Assembly: GCF_004348685.1 (NCBI RefSeq)
Contig: NZ_SMKO01000009.1
Span: forward strand, 1-64,000
Reading direction: 5' to 3'
Length of the DNA: 64,000 bases
DNA from: Nonomuraea deserti
GTDB taxonomy: Bacteria; Actinomycetota; Actinomycetes; Streptosporangiales; Streptosporangiaceae
Positions 56,098 through 63,712 of the stretch are shown in pieces; within the stretch, counting starts at the first letter, position 1, and every line of letters begins with the position of its first letter. Below the pieces are notes generated by a model. It ran no database searches, was not told the DNA's origin, and saw nothing but the letters and a program-made list of their open reading frames with translations. The translations under genes and the position numbers were made by a program.

Positions 56098-56799
56098 CGG
56101 CCCGGCGATCCGGGCGGAGCCCGTCCCGAGGCCGGGCCCGGCGGCGGGCGGGGCTCCGAGCCCGGTGGAGGGACCGGTGGAGGGGCCCGTGGACAGGCCC
56201 GTGGAGGGGCCGCGGCCGAGGAGCAGCACGCCGAGCCAGATGAGCGCCATGCCCACCGCCACCAGCGCCGAGTCGCGGCCCGTCTGGAACGTCGCCACCG
56301 CCATCACGGCCACCCCGACGACGGTGACGCCGGCGCCGACGGGGGTGACCCGGCGCAGCGCGGCCAGGATGACGGCCAGTGCCACGAGGGCGGCGAAGAA
56401 CAGCTGCGCCCCCGCCGAGTAGACCAGCACCTCAACCCCCGGATAGCCTTTCACCTGCTCGAAGACCGCCCGCATGGCCGCTTCGTCGGCGGCGTTGAAG
56501 CCGGCGTACAGGTCGATGGCCAGCTGGACGACGTTGGCGGCGACACCGAGCAGGGCCGCCGCCACGGCCACGTCCACCGCCGCGCGCCGTCCGCCCGTCA
56601 CGGGCCCGGCCACGCCGCGCAGGGCCAGCGTCATGACGCCGAACATCGCGAAGCCGGCCAGCCAGACCACGTGAGCGGCCGTCCACCAGGGGCCTGGCAC
56701 GAGGTCGCCGTCGATGGGACGCATGAGGAGCCAGCCGCCGAGCAGCGCGGCCGGCCCGGCGGTGAAGGACGCCTGGGCCAGGCGGTTCGCAGGGTTCAT
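56068..56799 (-). CDS. Integral membrane protein, unknown function, with repeat-rich tail
   Basis: A 243-residue protein with about six hydrophobic helices (AAHVVWLAGFAMFGVMTLAL, VAVAAALLGVAANVVQLAI, LVYSAGAQLFFAALVALAVI, VGAGVTVVGVAVMAVATF, LVAVGMALIWLGVLLLG). The C-terminal 35 residues contain PSTGLSTGPSTGPSTGLG, encoded by a 12-base repeat. It resembles DUF4386-like membrane proteins in layout, but the family is not certain. ATG at 56799 begins MNPANRLAQ; an upstream in-frame start would add 12 residues without membrane features. Confidence 0.65.
   Translation of the reverse strand: MNPANRLAQASFTAGPAALLGGWLLMRPIDGDLVPGPWWTAAHVVWLAGFAMFGVMTLALRGVAGPVTGGRRAAVDVAVAAALLGVAANVVQLAIDLYAGFNAADEAAMRAVFEQVKGYPGVEVLVYSAGAQLFFAALVALAVILAALRRVTPVGAGVTVVGVAVMAVATFQTGRDSALVAVGMALIWLGVLLLGRGPSTGLSTGPSTGPSTGLGAPPAAGPGLGTGSARIAGPRASWAAPRP
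56158..56215 (-). repeat. 12-bp coding repeat in the tail of the membrane-protein gene
   Basis: Near-identical copies of GTGGAGGGACCG/GTGGAGGGGCCC (plus strand) encode the PSTG tail repeat. Confidence 0.7.
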
Positions 56800-56881
56800 G
56801 GGATCACGATGCCCCTTCGCGCCTGGCCGGCCCATCGGTGATCGTCCCTGATTTCACCCTGGCCCGTCCTCAGGGGCGGCG

Positions 56882-57880
56882 TCAGGTGAAGTAGCGCAGC
56901 CAGACGTACAGCCAGGCCATCGCCGTGCTGAGGACGGTGACGACGATGCCGTACCGGGTGAACTGCCAGAAGCTGATCTTGTGTCCGGTGCGGGCCGCGA
57001 TGCCGATGGCGACCACGTTGGCGCTGGCGGCGACCGCGGTGCCGTTGCCGCCGAAGTCGGCGCCCAGGGCGAACGCCCACCACAGGGCCTGGCCGGTCTG
57101 CGGGTCGGGCACCTGCGCGACGACGCCCTCCACGATGGGGGCCATCGTGGCGACGTACGGGATGTTGTCGAAGAACGCGCCCAGCGCGCTGGAGCCGAAC
57201 AGCAGCGAGGTGGCGGCGAGGAAGTAGTTGTCGCCCAGCACGTCCACGGCCCAGGTGCCGATCGCCTCGATCACGCCGGTGTGGACCAGGCCCGCGACCA
57301 TGACGAACAGTCCCATGAAGAACACCAGCGTGGGCCACTCGACCTCGCTCAGCACGTCGTGCACGTTCGAGCGGGACACCAGCAGCATCACCCCGGCGCC
57401 CACCAGGGCGACGATCGACGGATCGACGTGCACCACGGCGTGCAGCCCGAACGCGACGACGACGGCGGCCAGCACCGCCAGGCACCGGGCGAGCAGCCGC
57501 GGGTCGGTGATGGCCCGCCGCTCCTGGAGCGCCATCACCGCGGCGACGTGCTCCTCGTTGTACTGGAACGAGTTGCGGAACAGCACCCGGGTGAACAACA
57601 CGAACACCACGAAGACGATCACCACGATGGGCGCCATGTGCATGACGAAGTCGTTGAAGGTCAGGCCGGCGCGGCTGCCGATGATGATGTTGGGCGGGTC
57701 GCCTATGAGCGTCGCCGCGCCGCCGATGTTGGAGGCGAGGACCTCGGCGATGAGGTACGGCTGCGCGGGAATGTGCAGCCGGTTGCACACGACCACGGTG
57801 ACCGGCGCGACCAGCATGATCGTGGTGATGTTGTCCAGGAAGGGCGAGGCCACCGCGGTGATGATCATCAGCATGACCAT
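56882..57880 (-). pseudogene. N-terminally truncated ArsB/NhaD/SLC13-type anion transporter
   Basis: The remaining 332 residues match the ion-transporter superfamily from FLDNITTIMLVAPVTVVV onward, with IGDPPNIIIGS, WPTLVFFMGLFVMVAGLV and the C-terminal GADFGGNGTAVAASANVV. Intact relatives have some 90-100 further residues and about three more helices before GRRLMVML. Upstream of that point the frame continues only as a non-membrane Arg/Cys-rich stretch whose opposite strand encodes the end of a histidine kinase. The gene was therefore cut by a deletion or rearrangement. A shortened protein from the Met at 57880 would lack the first helices and is unlikely to transport. Confidence 0.8.
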
Positions 57881-57882
57881 CA

Positions 57883-57978
57883 GGCGGCGCCCGGCTGGAC
57901 ATCGACTCCCCGCCAGGCGAGGGCACGTGCGTGAGCCTGGTCGTCCCGGACATCGCGAATCGGAGCCTCCACCCGTGA
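57883..57978 (+). pseudogene. C-terminal remnant of a sensor histidine kinase
   Basis: In the frame ending at the TGA 57976-57978, these 31 codons read GGARLDIDSPPGEGT then CVSLVVPD, the closing strand-loop-strand of a histidine-kinase HATPase domain (consensus GG-x-L-x-I-x-S-x-PG-x-GT-x-V). The stop overlaps the response-regulator GTG as GTGA, the normal kinase-regulator coupling. Everything upstream is the reversed transporter gene, so the kinase has been lost except for this tail. Confidence 0.75.
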
Positions 57979-58625
57979 ACAAGACCCGTATCCTGCTGGC
58001 CGACGACCACTCCCTGGTCCGTCAGGGGTTGCGGCTGATCCTCAACGCCGAGCCCGACCTGGAGGTGGTCGCCGAGGCGGCCGACGGCGCCGAAGCCGTC
58101 GCCGCGGCCTCGGACGACGCGGTCGACCTGGCCATCCTCGACATCGCGATGCCGCGTATGACGGGCCTGCAGGCGGCCCGCGAGATCTCCAGGCGCGCGC
58201 CCGGCATCCGCATCCTGATCCTCTCGATGTACGACAACGAGCAGTACTTCTTCGAGGCGCTCAAGGTCGGCGCCTCGGGCTACGTGCTCAAGTCGGCCGC
58301 CGACCAGGACCTCCTGGAGGCCTGCCGGGCCACGATGCGCGGCGAGCCGTTCCTCTACCCCGGCGCGGTCACCGCGCTGATCCGCGACTACCTGCAGCGT
58401 GACCGCGAGGGCGAGCGCATGCCCGAGAGCATCCTGACGCCCAGGGAGGAGGAGATCGTCAAGCTGATCGCCGAGGGCAACTCGGCGAAGGACATCGCCG
58501 AGACGCTGGTCATCAGCGTGAAGACCGTCGACCGGCACCGCGCGAACATCCTGCAGAAGCTCGGCATGCGCGACCGGCTCGAACTGACCCGCTACGCCAT
58601 CAGGTCCGGCCTGGTCGAGCCGTGA
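57975..58625 (+). CDS. NarL/LuxR-type response regulator (kinase partner deleted)
   Basis: A 216-residue regulator. The receiver domain (3-120) shows acid pocket ADDHS, phospho-Asp in DLAILDIAMPRM, Thr/Ser switch ILILSMYD and Lys in YVLKSA. The LuxR-type HTH (about 150-212) has LTPREEEIVKLIAEGNSAKDIA cut here as TPREEEIVKLIAEG, and VKTVDRHRANILQKLG. It starts at a GTG overlapping the last codon of the kinase remnant. With its own kinase gone, its transcription and activation must come from elsewhere, or it is on the way to loss. A strong terminator follows. Confidence 0.93.
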   Translation: MNKTRILLADDHSLVRQGLRLILNAEPDLEVVAEAADGAEAVAAASDDAVDLAILDIAMPRMTGLQAAREISRRAPGIRILILSMYDNEQYFFEALKVGASGYVLKSAADQDLLEACRATMRGEPFLYPGAVTALIRDYLQRDREGERMPESILTPREEEIVKLIAEGNSAKDIAETLVISVKTVDRHRANILQKLGMRDRLELTRYAIRSGLVEP

Positions 58626-58653
58626 CCCCCGCCCGTGCGGGCGGAGGTCACGG
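58620..58653 (+). terminator. Strong terminator after the response regulator
   Basis: Arms 58620-58635 and 58638-58653 pair along 15 positions with one bulged mismatch (CCGTGACC, then CCGCCCG) over a two-base turn, overlapping the stop codon. Confidence 0.8.
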
Positions 58654-58703
58654 CCCAGCGCGGAGTGGCGGCTCCGGGCGGGAGGCGAGACGTCAGGAGC
58701 CGG

Positions 58704-59810
58704 TCAGGCCCCTGGGGCGTCGAAGAGCGCGTTGGACCGCTCGACCAGCATGGTGCGCCCCTTGATCTCGGAGGCCGTCTCGGGGCCGACGATGCCGTCC
58801 TGCCCGGGCAGCTGCCCGGCGCCGCCCTCGGGCCCGAGCGGGACGAGGATCACGGTCGGCTGCTTCTCGTAGGCGGCCGCCTCACCCTCACCGGTGATCG
58901 CCGTACGGAGGTTCGCCGCGAGGAGTTCGCCCTGGGCGCCGGCGAATGCGGCCATGTCGCGGTCGGCGTCGGAGATGTCGCCGATCGCGAAGACCCGTTC
59001 GTGGCCCTGGACGCGCAGGTGCTCGTCCACCCGCACATATCCGCGCTCGTCACGGGCGAGCGCGAGTGAGCCGCGCAGGTAGTCCGTGCGCGGCGTCGCG
59101 CCGAAGCAGCGGAACCAGATGTCGGCGGTCATCTTCTCCCCCGCCTCCGTGGCGATCGCGACGGGCGCGGCGGTGGCGGGGGGCGCACCCGGGAGCTCGC
59201 GGAGCTTGCTGCCGAGCTTGAGCTCGATGCCTAGCGCGTCCAGCTGCCTGCGCAGCTCGTCGCGGAGCTCCTGGCCGAACGGGCCCGGCAGGATGTCGGG
59301 CGCCGCGTCGGCGAGGGTCACGTGCTTGCGGGGGAAGAACGCCTTGATCTCACCGGCGAGTTCGAGGCCGGCGGGGCCGGCGCCGATCAGCAGCACGCGC
59401 TCGGCGCTCCGCAGGGCCTCGTGCGCGTCCCGCACCCGGGCCTTGGCCGTCTCCGTGTCGGGCTCGTCCATCTTGGCGGGGAACGGGTAGGCCGTGCCCG
59501 TCGCGAGGACCAGGTAGTCGGGCTCAAGGGTGCGGCCCGAGGCGAGCGTCACCCGGCGGCCGTCCGCCGCCACGGCGCGATCACGCAGGTATCGCCCGTG
59601 GACCAGCAGGCGGCTGTAGGGCAGGAAGATCTGGTCCAGCCACTGCGGCTCGACCAGCGCCCGCCATGACGCGACGTTGTGCACGAACGACTCCGACGGG
59701 TCCACCAGGGATACGTCGGCCACGTCGTCGAGCAGCTTGGCCACCTTGTGGCCGCCGTAACCACCGCCGAGGACCACGACGCTCGGGCGCGTGACGGCAC
59801 TCTCCACCAT
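58704..59810 (-). CDS. NADH-dehydrogenase-II/AIF-like FAD-dependent oxidoreductase
   Basis: A 368-residue flavoprotein with two Rossmann motifs: FAD at VVVLGGGYGGHKVAK (residues 10-24) and NAD(P)H at VLLIGAGPAGLELAGEI (about 139-155). The second FAD contact is FAIGDISDADRD. It resembles AIF/ferroptosis-suppressor-like quinone reductases more than full type-II NADH dehydrogenases, which are longer. It diverges from an HxlR regulator over a 90-base gap with repeated GCTAGGAA motifs and is probably under that regulator's control. Confidence 0.88.
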   Translation of the reverse strand: MVESAVTRPSVVVLGGGYGGHKVAKLLDDVADVSLVDPSESFVHNVASWRALVEPQWLDQIFLPYSRLLVHGRYLRDRAVAADGRRVTLASGRTLEPDYLVLATGTAYPFPAKMDEPDTETAKARVRDAHEALRSAERVLLIGAGPAGLELAGEIKAFFPRKHVTLADAAPDILPGPFGQELRDELRRQLDALGIELKLGSKLRELPGAPPATAAPVAIATEAGEKMTADIWFRCFGATPRTDYLRGSLALARDERGYVRVDEHLRVQGHERVFAIGDISDADRDMAAFAGAQGELLAANLRTAITGEGEAAAYEKQPTVILVPLGPEGGAGQLPGQDGIVGPETASEIKGRTMLVERSNALFDAPGA

Positions 59811-59821
59811 GACATCTCCTT

Positions 59822-59891
59822 GCTAGGAATCGAAGTGTGGCTACATTATTCATACTCGCTAGGAAAATCAAAGCGGCACGGGATGCGCTAG
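59822..59891. promoter_or_regulatory. GCTAGGAA repeats between the oxidoreductase and HxlR genes
   Basis: GCTAGGAA occurs at 59822-59829 and 59858-59865, 36 bases apart, and a shorter GCTAG at 59887-59891. Direct repeats in a divergent gap next to an HxlR gene are likely binding sites for that regulator. Confidence 0.5.
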
Positions 59892-59900
59892 TTTGGAGGC

Positions 59901-60251
59901 ATGGCGACGGCATCTCCGCATGACATGCACGAGTGCGTCCGCAGCGACGCCGCGCTGACCCGCGCGTTCCGGATCCTGGGCAAGCGCTGGAGCGCCGTCG
60001 TGCTCGGGAGCCTGCGCAGCGGCCCCGCCGGGTTCCGCGAGCTGTCACGGGCGATCGACGGGCTCAGCGACTCCGTCCTCTCCGACCGGCTGTCCGAGCT
60101 GACCAAGGAGGGCCTGATCGCGCGCACCGTCGACGAGGGCCCGCCCGTCGCGGTCTCCTACGAGCTGACCGAGAGCGGCAAGGCGCTCATGCCCGCCCTG
60201 CACCAGATCTCCGAGTGGGCCGAGGAGCACCTGCTGTCCGAGGGCTGCTAG
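59901..60251 (+). CDS. HxlR-family transcriptional regulator
   Basis: A 116-residue winged-helix protein with the family layout: a Cys near the N-terminus (HECVRSDAAL), FRILGKRWSAVVLGSLRSGP, GLSDSVLSDRLSELTKEGLI and YELTESGKALMPAL. HxlR proteins often sense quinones, aldehydes or oxidants through that Cys and control a divergent oxidoreductase, which is the arrangement here. GGAGG lies just upstream of the ATG. Confidence 0.92.
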   Translation: MATASPHDMHECVRSDAALTRAFRILGKRWSAVVLGSLRSGPAGFRELSRAIDGLSDSVLSDRLSELTKEGLIARTVDEGPPVAVSYELTESGKALMPALHQISEWAEEHLLSEGC

Positions 60252-60300
60252 CCTCCGCGCGCGGCGGGTACGGTGAGCGGAGAGCCCCCAGGACACCTGC

Positions 60301-60858
60301 GTGAGGAAGTGGTTCGCCGTGCTCTACCTCTTCGGCTTCGATCGGATCGGCGTGGCCGTCAGCGACATCTACTTCGTCGATCCCAACCCCATGAAAGGCC
60401 AGGAGGGAGCCGAGCACGGCGTGCGCCTGGAGCTGCGCAGGCTGGAGCCGGCCGAGCTGAAGGGGTCGATCTACTCCGCCAGGCCCATCACCATCGACCG
60501 GCCGATCTGGCGGGTCGACCTGCTGGAGTCGGTCGACGGCAGGCCCGGCAGCTTCGACCGCACCCACCACCACCCCGGCACCAGCGGGTGGGAGCCCGGG
60601 CAGCGGGTGTTCGACCGGCAGCTGTCCGCCGACCCGCTGGCGTGGCTGGCCGAACGCCTCGCCGACCTCGAAGACGTCCTCGACCGGGCCGGCGCCGACC
60701 GTGACGAGGCGAGCCCCGCCGACGTGGCCGGGCTGCGCGAGCGCGCGCCGGAGATCGTGGAGACGGTCGGCCGGATGCTCGACGGCGTGCGCGCCGGCCG
60801 GCTCGGCACCCCGCCCGGCGCGGAACCGGCGACCAGCGTACGCGCCAGCTGGCTGTAG
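60301..60858 (+). CDS. Hypothetical protein, 185 residues
   Basis: No known family was recognised. It starts at a GTG with AGGA upstream. The N-terminal half is beta-rich with conserved-looking motifs (FGFDRIGVAVSDIYFVDP, RPIWRVDLLESVDGRPGSFDRTHHH cut at RVDLLESVDG); the C-terminal part is helical. There are no membrane segments. The His-rich DRTHHHPGTSGWEPG segment could bind metal. It follows the HxlR gene on the same strand by 49 bases but may be separate. Confidence 0.65.
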   Translation: MRKWFAVLYLFGFDRIGVAVSDIYFVDPNPMKGQEGAEHGVRLELRRLEPAELKGSIYSARPITIDRPIWRVDLLESVDGRPGSFDRTHHHPGTSGWEPGQRVFDRQLSADPLAWLAERLADLEDVLDRAGADRDEASPADVAGLRERAPEIVETVGRMLDGVRAGRLGTPPGAEPATSVRASWL

Positions 60859-60868
60859 GAAGGAAGCG

Positions 60869-60896
60869 CGCGGGCGGTCAGGGGTGATCGCCCGCG
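60869..60896. terminator. Hairpin between convergent genes
   Basis: CGCGGGCG (60869-60876) pairs with CGCCCGCG (60889-60896) over a 12-base loop between the hypothetical gene and the RpiR gene, whose stop codon lies in the loop. Confidence 0.4.
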
Positions 60897-61762
60897 ATGG
60901 GGCGGCGGTGCAGGAGGCCGAACCTGCCCCACATGGCCTCCGCCGCCTCGATGGAGGCCCCCGTACGCGCCGGGTCGACGGCGGCGAGCTGGGTGACCAG
61001 CGCCTGCGCCACCGCCATCCCGGCCGTCAGCGACGGGAAGAACGCCTCCCCTTCCGCGGGCACCATCACCACCTCCTCGGCCGCCTCCGCCAAGGCGGGG
61101 CTGGCGGCGTCCGTCACCGCGAACACCCGCACGCCGCGCGAGCGCGCCACGTTCGCCGCCAGCACCGTGCTCTCGTACAGCCGCCAGAAGCTGATCGCCA
61201 CCAGCACGTCCCCGTGCCCGATGGCGGCCATGGTGTTGGCCAGCTCCGCGTCGCCCAGGGTCACGGCCGTGACGGCATAGCCCGCCAGCCGGGCGTTGTG
61301 CGCGAGCGCCAGCCCGACGGCGGCGTAGCTGCCGTCGGCGACGATCACCGTGCGGCGGGCGGCGGCGACGGCCTCGGCGATCGTGAGCAGCACACCCTCG
61401 TCCATGCGCCGGTTGAGCAGCGCGAGGCTGTCGAGGTCGCGGCGGAGCGAGCGGGCGCTGGGCGAACCGTTGCCGCTGTGCTCGGCGGCGACCTGACCGG
61501 CGCTGAGCGAGGACAGGTAGCGGGCGCGCAGCTCCTGCTGGAGCGCGGGCCAGCCGGTGAAGCCGAGCGCCTGCGCCGTGCGCGTCACGGTCGCCACGTT
61601 GACCCCGGCCAGCTGGGCCAGCTCGCTGGCCGACCCGAACGACGCCCGGCGTGGCTGCGAGAGCAGGACCTCGAGCACGGCGGCGGCCTTGCCGCGCAGC
61701 CCGCGCTCGGGTAGCCGCGAGCGCAGCCAGTCTTCGAAGCTGTCGGTAGCGCGCTCTTCCAC
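60878..61762 (-). CDS. MurR/RpiR-family transcriptional regulator
   Basis: A 294-residue protein with an N-terminal HTH_6 domain (ASELAQLAGVNVATVTRTAQ, about residues 45-64) and a C-terminal SIS phosphosugar-binding domain (about 125-255, including VIVADGSYAAVG and DVLVAISFWRLYESTV). It diverges from an MFS transporter gene over a 139-base gap with a promoter candidate and repeats, and probably controls the MFS-GAF-amidohydrolase unit. The inducer is unknown; RpiR proteins in actinobacteria also sense non-sugar ligands. Confidence 0.9.
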   Translation of the reverse strand: MEERATDSFEDWLRSRLPERGLRGKAAAVLEVLLSQPRRASFGSASELAQLAGVNVATVTRTAQALGFTGWPALQQELRARYLSSLSAGQVAAEHSGNGSPSARSLRRDLDSLALLNRRMDEGVLLTIAEAVAAARRTVIVADGSYAAVGLALAHNARLAGYAVTAVTLGDAELANTMAAIGHGDVLVAISFWRLYESTVLAANVARSRGVRVFAVTDAASPALAEAAEEVVMVPAEGEAFFPSLTAGMAVAQALVTQLAAVDPARTGASIEAAEAMWGRFGLLHRRPIAGDHP

Positions 61763-61824
61763 GTGATCCTCTCCTCGCCGGAATCATGCTACGCGCTCGC
61801 GCCGACGCCACCATGCAAAGACTA

Positions 61825-61852
61825 TTGCAATTTCGACATTTCGCACTATATG
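61825..61852 (+). promoter_or_regulatory. Promoter candidate of the MFS operon with repeats
   Basis: TTGCAA (61825-61830) and TATATG (61847-61852) are 16 bases apart. An inverted repeat GCAA-N6-TTGC (61815-61828) overlaps the -35, and TTTCG is repeated at 61831 and 61839 in the spacer, so binding by the divergent RpiR regulator here would block transcription. Confidence 0.45.
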
Positions 61853-61901
61853 TTGCTTCGCGTTCGACCTACTCGGCCACGACCTGGGAGAGGCTTGCCC
61901 C

Positions 61902-63275
61902 ATGACCTTGCTGGCCCGCTTGGACCGCCTCCCGCTGAGCCGCCCGCACTACCTGCTCCTCCTGATCGGCGGGCTCGGCTACACCTTCGACGGCATGGAC
62001 AGCGCCGTGGTCGCGTTCCTGCTGCCGAGCGCGCAGGAGGCCTGGGGACTGTCCAACGGCCAGCTCGGCATCATCGGGTCCGCGACACCGTTCGGGTTCC
62101 TCTTCGGCGCGACGGTCGCGGGCCTGCTCGGCGACCGGATCGGCCGCAAGAAGGTGATGATGTACGCACTCGCCTTCTACGCCGTCTTCTCGGTGGTCGC
62201 CGCGTTCGCCCCCACCTATGAGGTGTTCCTCGGGGCGCGGGTGCTGGCCGGAGCGGGCGCAGGAGCGGAGAGCGCGATCATCGCGCCGTTCCTGTCCGAG
62301 TTCGTGCCCGCCAAGCGGCGCGGGTGGTTCATCGGCGCGCTGGCCGGGTTCTTCTCGTTCGGGTTCGTGATGGCCGCCCTGATCGGGCGGTTCGTCGTGC
62401 CGACCATCGACGAGGGCTGGCGGGTCGCGCAGGTGATCACGGCGGTGCCCATCGTGATGCTGCTGTGGTGGCGGCGCTCGCTGCCCGAGTCGCCGCGCTT
62501 CCTGCTCCAGCAGGGCCGTACCGACGAGGCCGAGACCGTGGTCGCCGACCTGGAGCGCCGCGTCGAGCACGCCACCGGCCGACCGCTCCCACCGGTGCCC
62601 GACGCCGCCACCGCGCCCTCCACGGAGACGCCCAAGGTCAACCTCTGGAGCGCGCTCAAGTTCCTGTGGAGCCCGGCCATGGCCCGGCGCACCGGGATCA
62701 TCTGGCTGGTCTGGTTCGTGATCACGTTCTCGTACTACGGGTTCTTCTCCTGGATCCCCACGCTGCTCGTGCAGCGCGGCATCACGGTGACCAAGAGCTT
62801 CGAGTTCTCGATCATCATCTACCTGGCGCAGATTCCCGGCTACTTCTCCGCGGCCTGGCTGTCGGAGCGGCTCGACCGCAAGAACACCATCGCGCTCTAC
62901 CTCTCCGGCTCGGCCCTCAGCGCGTTCTGGTTGTCGCAGATGGAGACCCCCGTCACCATCACGCTCGCCGGCGCGGTGCTGTCGTTCTTCCTCAACGGCA
63001 CGTACGCGGGCGTCTACTCCTACACCCCCGAAGTGTTCCCCACCTGGATCCGGGCCACGGGCACCGGCCTGTCGAGCGCGTTCGGGCGGGTCGGCAGCAT
63101 CCTCGCCCCGACGATCATCGGTCTGTCGGCCGCGACCCTCGGCTTCGGCGGCGTGTTCGGCCTGACCACGGCGGTGCTGGCGGCCGGGGTGATCTGCGTG
63201 GTCGTGTTCGGGCTGGCCACGGCCGGCCGGTCCCTGGAAGAACTGACGGAACCCGCCAAGGAGGCGACCCGATGA
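61902..63275 (+). CDS. MFS transporter, metabolite:H+ symporter type
   Basis: A 457-residue, 12-helix transporter. Signature motifs are GDRIGRKKVM in the loop between helices 2 and 3, RVLAGAGAGAESAI in helix 4, LPESPRFLLQQGRTDEA after helix 6 and the mirrored SERLDRKNTI. Helix 1 carries FDGMDSAVVAFLLP, the D-x-x-D/E pattern of SV2/aromatic-acid-type symporters. Substrate unknown. It leads an operon with a GAF protein and an amidohydrolase, suggesting import of a compound that the amidohydrolase opens. Confidence 0.92.
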   Translation: MTLLARLDRLPLSRPHYLLLLIGGLGYTFDGMDSAVVAFLLPSAQEAWGLSNGQLGIIGSATPFGFLFGATVAGLLGDRIGRKKVMMYALAFYAVFSVVAAFAPTYEVFLGARVLAGAGAGAESAIIAPFLSEFVPAKRRGWFIGALAGFFSFGFVMAALIGRFVVPTIDEGWRVAQVITAVPIVMLLWWRRSLPESPRFLLQQGRTDEAETVVADLERRVEHATGRPLPPVPDAATAPSTETPKVNLWSALKFLWSPAMARRTGIIWLVWFVITFSYYGFFSWIPTLLVQRGITVTKSFEFSIIIYLAQIPGYFSAAWLSERLDRKNTIALYLSGSALSAFWLSQMETPVTITLAGAVLSFFLNGTYAGVYSYTPEVFPTWIRATGTGLSSAFGRVGSILAPTIIGLSAATLGFGGVFGLTTAVLAAGVICVVVFGLATAGRSLEELTEPAKEATR

Positions 63276-63712
63276 ACGGATTCCCCGAGCTGGAGGAGAG
63301 CGTGCGGCGAGAGGTGGGCGCGCGGCTCTTCACGGTGCTCGCCTGGATCCCCGGACGGCGCACGCTCCGCCGCGTCCACAGCAGCCACCCCGAGCAGTAC
63401 CCGGTGGGAGGCGAGAAGAGCGTGGAGGTCGCCCAGGGCTGGCTGGCACAGTGCATAGAGGGCGGGCAGCCGTACCTCGGTGCGGACCGGGCCGCCGTAC
63501 GGGAGATCTTCGCCGACCACGAGCTGATCGAGAGCCTGGGGTGCGGGGCGGTCATCAACGTGCCCGTGACCGAGGACGGCCGGGTGATCGGCGTGCTCAA
63601 CCTGCTCGACGCCGAGGGCCGGTACGACGAGGCGTCGGTGGCCGCCGCCCGATCGCTCGCGCCCGCGGCCGTGCCCGCCCTGCGCGCGGCCGTCCAGGGA
63701 GGTGGCGCATGA
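63272..63712 (+). CDS. GAF-domain protein
   Basis: A 146-residue single GAF domain (LFTVLAWIPGRRTLRRVHSS, LGCGAVINVPVTEDGRVIGV, VLNLLDAEGRYDEASVAAA). Such stand-alone proteins can bind small metabolites; catalytic GAF relatives such as methionine sulfoxide reductase keep paired Cys, not seen here. ATG overlaps the transporter stop and its stop overlaps the next ATG, so the three genes are coupled. Confidence 0.85.
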   Translation: MNGFPELEESVRREVGARLFTVLAWIPGRRTLRRVHSSHPEQYPVGGEKSVEVAQGWLAQCIEGGQPYLGADRAAVREIFADHELIESLGCGAVINVPVTEDGRVIGVLNLLDAEGRYDEASVAAARSLAPAAVPALRAAVQGGGA

